Positions 49,839 to 63,530 are shown, counted from the stretch's first letter. The stretch: DNA of 64,000 nucleotides from Sitta carolinensis (GCA_032173965.1 JAVUNC010000004.1:59993501-60057500); one strand, 5' to 3'. Numbers and translations are program-made. Notes: generated by a model from the sequence alone, not told the origin.

Positions 49839-52800
49839 GGCTTTACAGGCTTCTGTTTCATTTCCTTCCCCATTTCTGATTCATAAAATTCAAGATATAT
49901 ATGTATGTATTTCTTCCTGACCCAAGAACTTCTGCAAGAGTCCATCTACATCATGCAGGACTTCTGCAGACCACCTAGCCAGGATTCAAGCAAATGTCTC
50001 AGCTCTTTTATCTTTAGTGGATCGTTCCCAACAGGGCTGCTTGTGTGAGACTCATTGTTGCCTGTGCCCTTAGGCATAACATTTTTTCTGAGCGCAGCCT
50101 TACCTACAATATTCCTCTAACAGGTTGGCTGGCCTTTGTTGTCAGTTTTGTGCTACCAGAGAATATATAACTTGGGAGGTGACATGTTAGGCATTAGGGT
50201 TGGGCTAGAAGTTGGCTGTTTAGGGATATGTCACCGTTCTGGTAAGTATTTTTTTCTTTACTGTAGTCTGTTAGGGCAGAAGGTGGAAATAGGGGAGATG
50301 TGTTGATATGTATTTATCTACACAGAATGAACAGATGCTCAGTTGAGTGTTAACAAAGCATGTCCTTCTAGCATAGCCCCTAACATCACTTGGCTTCTTT
50401 CTGTTCAGTGTTACTCCTTCAGAGATCAGTAAAATACTCTTGTATTCCAGGGCTGTCCACTCCTCTTGGCTGCTCTACTGGGTTCTGATTTCCATTCTAA
50501 AGTGGTCTGAGAGAAAAAAAAAACAAAAAAACATTTGTTTTCAGTTTTGCTGTTGTCATATGTGCTATAGAATTTGCTGCTCTCACACTTGAAGTCTTCT
50601 TAAGATTAACCACTGAATCAAGAACATGGGCTAAAATAATTTTTAATGAGCTTTTTTTCAGATTGAATTCTAGCATATTATTTTCAATAAATTATCATCT
50701 TTCTGTTTAACCACCATGGTACTTATCTTCCTGGGTGGTCATGTTATCCCTCTGAAACTCATTGCAATAGAAATGAATGAAGCCTGAATGACATTTCTCA
50801 CCCAGCCCTCCTTTAAATGTGGTTTTCCTCAAACATTAATGTTTTCACTGTTCTTTCATTTTCCATTAAAAATAATTAAAACTATTTAATAATTAGATCT
50901 AATCTTCTTCGGCAAAATTTAAAACAAATGTGCGTTTCACCTACGTGTTTTCAATCATTTTCGGCGCTCTATTCAGATTTGCAGAGAACACATCCATGTG
51001 GAAAAGGCTTGCTTGTCTCAGACCACGTCCAGCTAGAGAATGAAAGCATGACACTAATTACCTTTGCACATGAAAAAAGGAAAAAGCTGTCTGGCAGTGG
51101 CCTGCTCCAAAGTTGCTGCAGTGTATTTGACTCCTGCAAGTGTGCAGCCAGGCTCATGGCTGGCTGCTGCCAGAGAAGGGAAGTTTCCTTCCGCTGTTGC
51201 TCACCCAACCCTTCCCAAGGCCAGCTCTACTCAGTAAGCCATGCTAAAGCTGAGGGGGAAGGGGTTACAGAGTGGTCTAATAAAGGCCACTAACACAAAC
51301 TAAGGGATGTGTGTCTAGCTGCAAGAATTGTGGGAGGCAGGAACGAGGAGCCTTTGACTTTATTTCAGGCCAGCATGTAGGCATGCTCTGTCACTTTAAA
51401 CCTCTGTGGTAGTGAAATCCCACACCCAAATTAGAGATTTGAAGGTCTCTAAGATGCATACGGTAACAGAGAACAAGAAGGATGAAAATATCCCATTCCC
51501 TCCCTTAGTCATTAGACTGCACAAATCTTGAGATCTGTATATCTCAATTTGCAGAAAAAGCTGAAAGTGTACATTAATAGGCAGTGAAAAACTAGTCCAG
51601 GCTCTGTGGATGATAAGCAATTGGTTGTTGTTATTATTATTGCTTCCCAAATATAATAATTTTTTATGGATCAGTTTCTGAACAGCTTACCCAATATACA
51701 GGGTTTAGGCTCCTTTTTTTTTTTTTGTCTACCTATTTTAATCATTAATTGTTTTTAGAAGTTTAAAAAAGTCTAAACCTCAGCTATTTTGAGTATATGT
51801 TTATGAGCTGCTGATTATTTGTCCTTGTGCTTTTCTAAAATCTGATGGGGGAAACCCTGACTTTAGTTATTTTACAACTTTGTTGACAGTTTGTGCTGTA
51901 ACAGCTATGATATGATTGGGTTTGTGCCAAGTTGGGAAGTTCTGAGTGGAAACTTGTAGCCTTCTGTTTATGAAAGCCTGGGTTTCTGTCTTACACACAT
52001 GCTCATCTATGGGAGGAAGGATTTTCTGTGATTCATAAAAAATCATAAGCTTTATTTTGAAAGCTGATGTCAGTGATGGATGAAATACTGGGAGTCAAAC
52101 AAAAATAAAAGTCAGGAATCCCAAAGACTGAGCCCCAGTATCAATGGGGAATTCCTCAGCCGTGACTGTAGCACTACACGTGTAACATGTTCCTCTTCCC
52201 CTTATGTTCCCTCTGTTCAGTCCCCGATAAATCCATTCCTAGATGCTAGGAAGAAAAATGACCTTTCAAAGCTGCGAGAATTGCCAATTCAATGCATTTC
52301 CTCTGTGACAGACAATTTACTCTAATACTTCTGTCCTTGTTTCTTATTTCTCTTTCAAAATCTGTTGTAGCTATTCTGTATTATGCTGTATGTTAACAAA
52401 ATTTCCAAATGCAGAACTGAAGAAAGGCAGTAGGGATTTTCTCTTTTCTGTTTTTCAGTGAAAATGATACTAAGCGCTACTTTGGTTATGAAGCTAGCCA
52501 ACCTCTTAGTGAAATATGCTATTATTTAATCATTATGTTTAGGATATAAATGGACTGTTTTTATTGGACAATACATGTGTATAAACAGATAAAATTATAC
52601 ACACAGTCCCATGCATATTTCATCTGGGAGATTCCCATGCCTGCAGCTTACTGAGAGCAAACTGATCCTTTACTTCTCAAGAGCCGCTTTCCAGGTTTCT
52701 AGTGATCTAAGTATCTACATAGCATTACAGAGAGCGTAAGAAAGAGTCTGTAGTCTCAATCCCATTTGCAGTGCACAGGTGCCTGCATCATTAACAAACA

Positions 52801-53440
52801 CAAATGTCTGTGTGTTTTCAAACCTCACCTAGAACTGAGCAAATGGATTTGATTTTTCTACAGACAGAAAGGAAAGCTCTATGAAAATGGTGCATTTAAA
52901 AAGAAAAAGAGTATTGTGTCGGGGGTTTTTAATGTGCTCTTCAGTGTGTGGAAAGACATTTCATACGTAGTCTTCAAATACCCAGTAAAAGTAAATTCCA
53001 CTCAACCTGTGGTATTTCTTATGAGAAAGCACGCTGTCTCTTTTTTCGCCTGCACTGGTCTCCCTGAAAATTTCAATAGGAAGCAATTTTAAAATATTGC
53101 AAACACCTGGAAAAATCCATGCTCAGTACTTCGTAAGAAAGTAGTGGCTCTTGATTTTTCAAAATATAAAACATGTTCTGCTTTCCAGCGAAATCCTGTA
53201 GTGTCTGTTTGGAAAAAGAAACAATTGTGTTTCTACAATGACATCTCCTAAACTGAATATTCCATTTATCCTTTTTCACCACTCTTGCTATAACTGTGGT
53301 TTTTGGTGTTGTTATTTTGACAAGTGGTTTTTATTTGGTGTAATTTTTTTAAGAATTAGGAAGAACGGCGCTGAATACTGAATTGGAAGTTGAAATCTGG
53401 AGTTGCCGGGTTTATTGCGAATGCCTGTGTAGTGACAGCC
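49839..53440 (+). other. ARID1B: ARID1B inter-exon intron, part 4
   Basis: Intron containing one candidate conserved block (50860-51010), a T-run near 51713-51726 and no recognised repeats or genes. Confidence 0.7.
50860..51010. promoter_or_regulatory. Candidate conserved non-coding element
   Basis: AT-rich homeodomain-like cores (AATAATTAAAAC, TTTAATAATTAG) run into a stretch with several CpGs (TTCTTCGGC, TGCGTTTCACCTACGTG, TTTTCGGCGC) that stand out in a CpG-depleted intron. Retained CpGs can signal constraint. No conservation data. Confidence 0.25.
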
Positions 53441-53490
53441 CGAGCGTGCGTGAGCGTGGTGTGCGTGTGTGTGTGTGCGTGCCTGCGTGT
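53441..53490. repeat. Alternating GT/GC tract (Z-DNA-prone)
   Basis: Purine-pyrimidine alternation is perfect over 24 bp (53459-53482, GTGTGCGTGTGTGTG...) and continues imperfectly on both sides, with several CpG steps. Such GC/GT alternation favours Z-DNA under negative supercoiling. Confidence 0.85.
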
Positions 53491-53639
53491 TTTTAAATAA
53501 AAAGGAAAGCAGAGGTTTGCTCATTTGTTTGCCTATTGTGAAGCTGTCCTGCACCTTTCTACTCCTTTGTACTGGGGTGAAGGCTGCTGAATGGAGGCCT
53601 TGTGCCATTTGTTGATTTTAAACCTCACTGTTAATCCAC

Positions 53640-53960
53640 AGGAACCTGCTGGTGTGCGCAGCAGGAGAGCTGTGTGACAAGTGGAAATCTGGGCGGGAGG
53701 GAGTGCGGGGGGTCACAGGGGATAATAATCATTCAGCCATCAGCCTTTGTCACCCTTAAGCCTAATTGTTACCCTCTGCTGGTAACCACATTGAAGTGCT
53801 GGCCTTTTAAGTGTTTCTTGATTTTACTTGGCACAGGCTTAGGGATAGGGTCATTTATTGCTGGGTTTATATCGTATCAGGTTTGCTGGGGTTTGTTTAA
53901 TTAGCCCCATTGAATTTTCTGCATCCCTTAAAATAATCTGTGAGAGTCCAAATGGGTGGA
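53640..53960. promoter_or_regulatory. Candidate conserved non-coding element (best in window)
   Basis: Unique sequence with SOX-like CCTTTGT, homeodomain-like CTAATTG and TTAATTAG, a GATAATAATCATTCAG patch, a CTCF-like site (53769-53782), and a GC-rich left flank (GGGCGGGAGGGAGTGCGGGG). Composition shifts sharply from both sides, and it lies ~1.3-1.6 kb upstream of exon B. Enhancer function is inferred only. Confidence 0.3.
53769..53782 (-). promoter_or_regulatory. CTCF-like motif
   Basis: The minus strand reads CCAGCAGAGGGTAA, matching the CTCF consensus CCASYAGRKGGCRS at 12 of 14 positions; the mismatches are the C of GGC and the last base. Motif evidence only. Confidence 0.25.
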
Positions 53961-55232
53961 AGGGGCTGAATGGAAATGGTACAGTTGTTAACAAATTTTT
54001 CTCTGTCAGAAGCTGGGCTAAAACCAGAGACAGAAAGCTTTCCTGCACTGCCAGCCGGCTGCCTTCTGGAGTCTGTGCATGAGCCGCAGCTGTGGCTGTG
54101 GGCACTGGGCTGCCTGAGCAGCCCTGCACAGGCAGCAGCAAGGTGATGGTGGGGTGGGGCAGAGGACAGCTTGCCGTGTCCTTCTGTGCCTTGCAGCTCC
54201 TGTCTGCTTCAGGTATGCCACAAAATCGAAGGCCTGAGGGTGGCTGAAGCAAACTGAACTGGTAGTAAACTAGGGAAGGGGAGAGGAGAGTTAAATAATT
54301 TAAAAACAAATAAAAAGGTGATATATCTTTTCTAGCAAGAACTGGTTCTTCAACTTTCTCTGCCAGTTATACATGCTGAAGTCAGTATTGAGCTTTCTGT
54401 TGTTTTCCCTAAAGAAGCTGGTGTAGATGCTGCTATAGAAGCTAAAATGAAGCCTGAATTTAAGGCTTTGCAATGGGCAAGTATCTCTTCGTGTGAAATG
54501 AGCTTTTGCTGGGAGGTGGGGGATGGGGTGCAGGACAGGAGGTTGTTTCATTGCTTTCCCACCCATCCATGGTGGGTGTTGTGTTGGGCCATTAACTACA
54601 ACCACTTGGGCTTGTGTAGGGAGGAAAATCCCCAGGTTACTGGTACCAGCTCTTTGGAGCTGTTCTTGATCAAATACATGCCCTCTGACCCTTCAGACAG
54701 AATGTGCCTCCAGCAGATGCAGTGCCTGTGCTGTGTGCTGTGACCTGATGGCCAGGGTTTGAAATTTGCGCCAGTAGTGCTGATGGTAAATCCAGGGTGG
54801 TTACAGGAGTCTGATTACACAGCGTGATTGCAATCCTGTTTTCAAGTCTAGTCTTCCACCTGGCTCAGTACTTTATCAAAACGCTTGAGAATATGTCTTA
54901 GATGAATGTTCGTGCTTGCTACTAACTCTTTATCAGTAAAATGGGGTTGTTTATTTAAGAGGTTTGGTTTTGTGTGTTTTCCCATGTTTCAGTGGTATGA
55001 TTCCCAACTGGTTGTTGGCATGCATCTCAGCTCCCTGGTTTGCTTTACAAACAGCACATGTCATTGTGGTACCTATGTGGGCTTGATACTTGTATCAGAA
55101 AGGTTTAACTAGTAGGAACTTCAGATCAAAAAAACATCGGCCCTCAGCTGTTGTATTTTCACTCATCTGTGATGCAGATTTAATTATAATTACTGAGTCA
55201 GGTTAATAATTCTTTTACAACTGTTGTTGCAG
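53961..55232 (+). other. ARID1B: ARID1B intron immediately upstream of exon B
   Basis: Intron with a GC-richer stretch (54040-54220) of unknown nature. The last ~30 bases form the exon B acceptor (pyrimidine-rich, ending TTGTTGCAG). No gene or mobile element recognised. Confidence 0.8.
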
Positions 55233-55343
55233 GACATGTCTCAGGAAGGCTATGGAACCAGATCTCAACCCCCTATGGCCCCAGGAAAGCCTAACCATGA
55301 AGACTTGAATCTAATTCAGCAAGAAAGACCATCAAGCTTACCA
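55233..55343 (+). CDS. ARID1B: ARID1B internal coding exon B (37 codons)
   Basis: The ARID1B exon that directly follows exon A. It encodes [14 protein letters not shown], then [19 protein letters not shown] and SSLP, 111 bp and phase 0 at both ends. The acceptor is ctgttgttgcag|GAC and the donor is CCA|gtaagaa; the donor has A rather than G at the last exon base but a strong intronic side. Joining A to B gives ...[14 protein letters not shown]..., the order I recall for human ARID1B, which reads PLAPGKP where this copy reads PMAPGKP. ARID1A has ELSQDSFGSQ at this position, so the call is ARID1B and not its paralogue. The segment is low-complexity and disordered, in the N-terminal half before the ARID domain; the next exon (expected to begin DLSGSIDDLP) is not in the window. 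The exon is too short to stand out as an ORF, and lies in otherwise unremarkable intron. Confidence 0.95.
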
Positions 55344-58300
55344 GTAAGAAAATAGTGTTTCTTTCAGTATTTTAAAATTGAAAGCACTTTACGTACCATT
55401 CATGGCATCTGGGATGAGCAGATGAGAAGTCATGAAAGAAGAAATACTAAATAAGGTTGATGAAAAATTGTTTTTAAAAATATGGGAACAGGTAGTTTGT
55501 ATATGAGTGGACTTGGCTTAGACTTGTTCTGGTTTCAAAAACCACTATTTGTGCACATGCATGTTCTGTGCTTCTGCACATGTGTATTTGCATAGAGGAA
55601 ATACATTGATTTTTTTAACTTTAGGAATTCCATACTTGCACAAACCAATCTGGTGAGGAGGAGGCTTTTTTTCTGTGTCCTTTTTCAAATGTTTTGAGTA
55701 GATTCTGGTTTAGAATACTGTTACCAAGAGTTGTCTGTTCCAAACCCTGATCATCAGTAATGAGTTTGACATGTTAAATTCTGCTGCTATCTATTATTAC
55801 ACAGTATAGAAGCAGGAACGACAGCAATACTTAGGCTAGGTTGATTTTTGGTTAGGAGATTATTTTGGACTAATATTTATCAGCTCTTCTGAATTCTATG
55901 CATTCTGCTGTGGGGGAAACAACACAACTGAATATATGTTGTAAAGACGTTGCAGCTGCTTGCATTTTTGAAGGTCTTATACTGGGCAAAGTACTTAGCT
56001 TTGTCTCTGTGTGCACCTTGTGGTTTGAGGATTTTCTTGTTCGTTGGTACAAACCAGCCTGAATTTAAACCAACTACAATATGTTCAGTTTAAATGATGA
56101 AAACTTTATAAACTATGTGACCTCTGGCTTGGAATAATGTATCAGAAACATGTAGGATATTTCCCGTGGTTCACTAGGTATGTATTCATTTGCAGTTGGC
56201 AGAAGGATCTCTCTGAAAAGTTTACTGTATCAAGATACCACATGTATTTGTGAAATCTGGTAGTATGTTGTATATATTACCTCTGGCACATGGCACAATT
56301 GTAAATCCCTAAAAATAGGGCAATAAACATCTTCATAGCATTTTAAAGTTACATCTTTGGCACCTAGGAGAGTATATGTACTACAGATTCTTTACATGAC
56401 ATTTGAGACGTGCAAATCTCAGGAAAAGCTATGGAAACTGGTATAAGAAAAGATATCCACTTGCTTTGAACCTAGAATTAATTTGACAGTTTTTCAGGAA
56501 CCCTTTTTTAAACAGAGTAATTTGTCTGAACAGTTCTCAAAAATGAATGCTGGCAGTTACCTTAAAAATAGTAGCTCCTGTGGACATTGAACTGTTTTGG
56601 CAACAACTACCTAGTTTAGAAAGCAGGGATACTAATAAGAACTTTTTATCTCCCAGTTTTTCATGTACAGTGTTTATTAGGTTAGAGAGAAGAAAAGTTA
56701 TTTATCAACTAATGTTCTGCTAATTTGCCTCTGTTTTTTCTTAAACAGTTGTCCTACTTTTAATCCATGCTCTGTCCTATCTCCAGCATCATGATATTTA
56801 AGCAGAGTATTGGGTATTATCTGTGTCCCTGAGTGTTTGGTATATTTAGTAGCTCATAATTATTCTAGGTATGAGTAAGCTGGTTGTATTAACAGTGAAT
56901 GTTAACCATTTTGGCCACTGAGCTTAAACTCTAAGTTGGTCCCAAATGCTGTTACTGAGACACCTAATTACTGAAACGCTTTGATGCATACTTAACCTGA
57001 GAGCACTTCATATATTCAAAAAACACTGCTGTTTCCATGTGGAGAGGAATGGAGGGTACTGTAATTCTGTATTTTGGTGTTGGTGTGGGGGTTTTGTTTG
57101 TTTTGTTTTTCAAATTTAAAAAAAAAAACTTCAGTTTTTTGTATGTAGCAGCAAGGGGTTTTTTGATCATCCACACATTAAAAGCTTTAATATAAGTCTA
57201 TTTGGGATAATGGTTTGAACATGGTAGTTTTTCCCTGAAGCAGTATCTGTATTCTGTTTTAGACTGCTTATGAAAAACCTTGATCACTATTCCTTGTTCA
57301 GCATTCCTAGTTAGCTATTTTTGTATACTCAATATGGCTTCTTAAGCTTGTTTTTTAGGGTAATGTGGTTCTTCAGGGTAGTAGTCAGTAAGTTGTCTCT
57401 GTACAGTGAAGCTTGAAATTATAGTAGTGGTGTTAGGCTTTTAATAAAACTTAGTTATGTCTTGTTTCATGGTATTCTGGTATTTATACAATTTGCTTGT
57501 TATCTTTTTATTTCTTAAGGGCATTGTGTAAAATCACAGCAGCTATATAGCACTAGCTTATACAAGTGTTGAAAAACAACAAAAGAGATGTAATACTAAA
57601 TGGTGAATGGTTTTCTCTGATGTGGCTTTAAAAAAAGAATTTCCCTTTGATGGATTCGAAGAGGAGCTGGCCACTTTCTGCAGCACTGAATGCTGGCTTG
57701 TGTCACCCTTTGGGGGAGTTTTTTCAGCAGGTTTGTGTCACAGTAAGCACAGCTAAACAGCTCAGTAGTTGTTCCGTTTCCTTCACACATTGTATATAAA
57801 AGTCCTGGCATGAACGTTCCCATAAAGTTCAAAGCAGACAAATTTGTAATGTGGGTTGGTAACAAATGGCTACAAACAAAATATGGCTTTATTAGCTACT
57901 TCTAATGGCCTGTCAGATTCTATACAATGCTCGCTTTCCTTCTCCTAACTGCTCTGATATCTGGAGGGTTTGACCTGTGGGTCTCTGACCATGTGGAGCC
58001 ACTGAGAGCCCAAATGAAAAGTTGCACAGAATAGTGCTCCAAGCACTTTTGTTGGGGTCACAATTAGAAGGAAATCTCAAGCCTTTGAGAAAACATGGGA
58101 GTTAGGTACTCTGTGAAGGAAAGGAAGTCATAAACAGAAACTGTTCCCTATTAGAGTGGAAGAATAAAGGGGAGAGGCTTGAATGAAATTGTCTGGAGAA
58201 CAACTACTACAGAACATATTTATCAACACTTAAGGGATAATAGCAAAATAGACATTTTTTCTATTGTGAGAAAGCTGGAGCAGGCTTACAGGAAAAAGCT

Positions 58301-60272
58301 TCCAAAGGATGTATCTGCAGATTTGTTGTTGCAGTAAAGGAGCTTGTGTCAGCAGTAGGCTGTGCGTGTGTATGAAGACTAATCCTTTATTTTGTCTTTG
58401 ATAAGTGCATTTGTAAATGTTCATTTTGGATTATGTTGATAGAATGAGGAACAGAAAACATGAATTATTTTTTTTTTTATTTGGCATGAGCATTAAAGTA
58501 ATTTCAGGTAGGTGCTACTGTTTTTACTGTTACTTTGTGTTAATAAGGCCCTTTTTTGCCCAGCATCAGGTGTGCTTGTTTTAGCTATGAGGTCGAATGG
58601 CTCAAGGTTGCCAAGTTTCTGAAGGACAGGTTTCTGCTAAGGATTTTTTGTTGCAATCTACAGGTAAAAGCTCTGTGGCATCTTGAGCTGTTGTAAGCCA
58701 GGGCAGCTGCAGTCCTGCTGTGTGCCACACCACACGTTGTCTGTGCCATCCCATCTCTTCCACTGTTGCTCCTGGGACTGGCCAGTGGATTTGACTTGGG
58801 GAACTGAACCAGATGAAAAATAATCTCTCCTTCTGGGTTAGTTTTTGACTGAATCAGTGACTAACTGCATGGGCATCAGTGGCACCTCGGAAGAGGAGAT
58901 GGGAATCAGTAGCTGTGATGTGAAAGGCGACAGACAGTGGGGACCATGGCAGCTTTGGTTTTAGCCATATCCTAAATGGCTGTATGATCTTGCTGAAAGG
59001 GTTTAAGATGCTGTCATCCTGTCAGCTGAGACATGGTGGCACAGCAGATTCCAGTGTTCACAGTCAGGCCCTGTAGCAGTCACAGAGCCACAGAGAGACA
59101 GAAGACAGTTCACTTCTTTTTGTAAGGTGAGTTTTCTGCCAGTTCCCATGCCTAAGCTGTTTAATGCAAGCCCGTTGGATGGAGGGCTAGGTAGGGTTGT
59201 GGTGGTCCTCATCTGCATCCATGTAAACTGTAGGGAAATTGTAACTTTAGTGTTATAACTTAGGTTTATACTTTTATACTTTATGGAGGTTATGAAGTGT
59301 TGAAAGGGGAAGATTGTATCTGGAATTGAGGGAATCACTACTCTGCTAGATCGTTCAGAATTCAGAGTTTACAGATTGGGTAAGTTTAAAGACTTGGTCC
59401 TTTCACTGAGGCAGAGCAATTCCTATGCAAAATAAAATAGTAGCCAGCAGTGGAGGTAGAATGCCACTTGAATCTTCTGCAGTGCTGTGACCTGACAAAG
59501 TTGGTTGAGATTCTACACGTCTATAGTTTTAGAGCTTCAGAGCTCAAAAAAATACATACTGTTGCTTGGACAGATAAACTTTTTTAAGATGTCAGTTGTC
59601 TTGTTTCATTATGCCTGGTACTGTGGAAAACAGCACATCAGCAATCACTTCCTGATTTTATTAACTGCTTCACAGTTCTGGTCTATCTCATTTTAATGAG
59701 CCTCTGAAAGATGTTTAGAGTGCTGGACAGTTCTTCCTCTGGTTGACACACCTTTTTTGTTGTAGAAGGCATGTACTAAATTAGATTTCTTAGGACCTCT
59801 TTTGGGAATTAGCAGTGAACTAAATCCAAAACTAAGATACTCTTGGGTCATGGAACAGCATGATTTCAGATGGATCTCAGTAGGTGTAGGCTATGAGGGA
59901 AATACATGGGAGGGTTTAGGAATCCAGATTCTCTGTCCCACTTCTAGAATATGAAGTAGCTTGGAAAGTCATCTTAAGCAACAGCACACCCTGAACAAAT
60001 GCCTTTAATGGGTGAAGTCTTAATAGACCAGGAAAACAATCCCCAGCATTACATGAGCAACTGTGATTGAGAGCAGGAGGTAACTCTTCTTTTCTCAGAG
60101 ATTAAACTACTGGGACGAGAGACTCTGGTGACATTTATACACAGCTTAGTCCAGTAAGCCGTAATCATGATCAGAGTTGTGGGCACTACCCTCATGTAAA
60201 TATTAATTACTAGTATAGTCCTTCTTTTAAGGACAAACCAGTATTAAAGGAGAGCATAATGCAGTGATCCTC

Positions 60273-60305
60273 TTTTTTTTTTTTTTTTTTCTTTTTTTTT
60301 TTTTT
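60273..60305. repeat. Poly-T run (T18-C-T14)
   Basis: Thirty-three bases of T broken by a single C at 60291. Confidence 0.95.
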
Positions 60306-63300
60306 GTAATCTTTATTAAATTCTTTGCAGGTAAGCAAATACAAAGTTGGATCTATATTTAAGTACTATTTTAAAAATACAGAGTATTGGTTGTGCTTTG
60401 AGAAAGAAGAGAAAAAAATCCTATTAATTGATTATTTTTAATTCTTGGGAGGCAAATGCTGTTGCCAGATGATAGATGTGTGTAGTACATGACAGGAAAT
60501 CTGTACTGAAGTTGTTCATTTCTCTGCCTGAAAATATCTGTTTGGGAGTATGGTAAACCGTGAACAAGAAAGAAATTCGAGTATGTAATACTTGTGAATT
60601 AAATTCTCCACTGTTTTTACATCAAGCAGGATAAAACTGGTGTGCCTCTTTCCCACTTTTCCTTTCTCTTTTCTGCAGCATTGTAAAATAACTGAATGAT
60701 CTTGTTTTCCTTTGTTTGGGTCAAGAAATTTTTGATGAAAATTGTTACTCTGTGAAAGAAGATTATTGACTCAACAAGCCTTCAATTTTCAGTGAATAAC
60801 ACTCCCACCCTCTAGCTTCAGGAACATGTGGTGCATGCATTCTATTTTAAAGTACAGACTGTAATTTAAAACTGAGGCAGTTTGATGCCCCACTGAACTT
60901 TGTTTAAGCCTGGAATAAAAGGAAAAAAGCTTCAAGTTGCAAAGAAGTGACTAAGCTGTCTCAAAGGTTTTTCTTAGCCATTACGTGCAGAGTTGGAAGA
61001 AGTTGCTATTTTTTCCAAGTTATTTTAATTCTGGATCAAGTGCAGTTGCTAGGTTGGTTTTATTTTTTCACCCTTAACATACTTTGTATTAAACCCATAG
61101 CTAGAACCAGTTTCACACAGCACATATGTAGAGAGATATCAAGTAGATGTATTTCTGTGTGTTTCTGAGGTGCAAAACATGTTCTGTAACTGCTGCATCC
61201 AGATTCTGTATGTGCCCTCCCATTTCTGTCAGTCGGAATAATGGGTCAAAACCAGAGTGAGCCACTGCAGTGCCACTGACACTGGTGATGTTATCGGGGA
61301 GGGAGCTTTGTGTGCCCACGTCCTAGCCCACGTTTTATACTTGACTTCAGTTAAACCAGGACTTCATGTAGGGTGGTCAAAGTGATTCATTGTCCTAGAG
61401 TCAACTTGTACATTAAGTCACATTTTGGGGAAAAAGTGCAAGTAAAGTAGTGCAGAGCAGTCCTGGGCATCCATGTAGGGTTAAGCTGAAACATTGAAAC
61501 CAAAATTACAAATGCTTGAATTAGGTGTTCTTCATATTTGTAATGTGAAGAGAAGGACTTGTTACTAATTTGTGTTTTGTGCTTTACAGAATTACTTGGG
61601 TTTGCCTGACATATTGATCGTATTTATTTAAAAGAACAGTTTTAGGTTGTTATTGAAGTATAAAAAGCAATTTCACTAAGTATTGTAAAAAAGATACTTG
61701 ACTATTCATCACCTTTTCCAGATTCAGAATACTTTACATTTACAATGTTTACAACATCCGTGTAATAACAAAATGGCTAATTTATGATCCAGGAAAATTT
61801 ACCAATGCAATAAGAAATACTTAGTCCGACCTCTATGTGAAATTTATGTTGGAAACCTGCTAAGGGATTATAGATCCCAGTAGTGGTTAAGGTTGCAAAA
61901 ACTTGTAGTTAAATAGGCCAATGTTGTTCTAAGTGGAATAGTAAAGTATTAGTAGCATTTTTCTAGCAGCATTTTTTGAAACCATAAGAAGTTGCATCAT
62001 ATACCTCCAAATACTAGAATAATATTTGTATTGATTCAGAAATAAAAGAAACTATTTTTAATTTGGGTGGTTGTAGCATTTTAATTTTTATTTCCTTACC
62101 ACCCCTGCTCAAGTTGATCCCTTCCACAGAGGCTGCTGCCCTCCTACCTAGAGTGACTGAACTGCACTTGTGGTAGCCCCTGAACCACCAAAATCTTGCA
62201 GCTTGAAACGAGAGGCAAGCTGAAAGCTCCCAAGCTTACTTTAATATGCAAGGCAGTAAACTGTAGTAGCACGGGTGCCTCTGCATGCATGGCTCAGATG
62301 TACCTGCTGCAGGGGCAGTAACTGCACTGGCTGTCCTTCCAATCCGCCTAAATTTCCAAGTCATTGCCTTTAGGTTCTGCATTTGAGGATCTATCTCTAA
62401 AGTGGTAGGGATTTTTTTTTTATTTGGGGATCAATTTTTACTGTTTGAATATTTTACATAATGTGTGTACATACATGTATAGTGTATAAAAGCACACATA
62501 TCTTATCTGCTTGGTTGTTTGTAAATTTTGAGGTGATAGCATACTATAAATTCCAAAGCTTAATGTATTCACTGGTGCATGTCTTTGTTCATGCCTGTGT
62601 GAACATTGGGATTACATCGCAGAAAGTAAGACAAAGGAGTATTACTCACTTGAATACCATTTCAGGAAGTACCTGAGACACTGTAAATGTTTTTTCTTTA
62701 TTTTTACCACAAGTCTTCCTGTAGGATTGGATTTTTTTTTCAAGTAATTCCTTTGCTTGTTCAACCGTTCTGAAGTATGACCTCAGCTTCATAACCTTGG
62801 CTAAACACAGTAACTCACTCTGACCAGCAACATCTGAAGCCTAGCAGTAGATGACTTTTCTTTTTCTTCCTCCTTCCATTCCTGTTTGCTGGGAACATGT
62901 TGGGGTTTGGTGCTATTGTTGCAGCTTTCATGTTTAAAAAAAAAGTTGCCGGTCTTTGATGTGACACTGACTCCTGAGTGGTCCTGGTCAGCTGCTGTTT
63001 CTGTGTGAGCAGATGTTTGTGCAGTCACGGTCAATAGTGTTAAGATTAGGCCAGGTTTCACAGTGCTTTGTCTGATTGTTTATGGTGTGTCCATAATTGC
63101 CGGGGATTCTAGGTGCCATCACAGTGCAAATGGGAAGCGTTTGTAACGTACTGTTTGTTTCATAATACCGTGTTCGAATAATGATAAATTCAGTCCTGCA
63201 CTGTGAGGCCATTCACATGTTTTAGTAGTGTTCTTTTGTTGTTGGTTGGTTGTTGGGGTTTTTTGAGGTTTAGAAAAGGTTTTTAAATGCTCCTTAAATG

Positions 63301-63530
63301 TGTTTTCTTTAAACCTAATGTCTTGTACTACTTAGACCTCCAAGACCTTCCTTTCTTTGCTGGAGCCATACATCTCAGATGCTCTGTGAATCTTCTCTTG
63401 AAGACAGTGATATATGGTGACTTTTTACAGAATCTGTACTCTATTGTGCTGTATGTGAGAAGTGCTTTTGGTGTGTTTCATGTAGATAAGTTTCCATTAT
63501 CAATTTACCTTTAAAAATACATATACGTAG

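Noticed and set aside
53312..53608. Histidine/alanine-rich antisense peptide (HTHAHHAHAR)
   Set aside because: It is the translation of the alternating GT/GC tract, not a coding signal.
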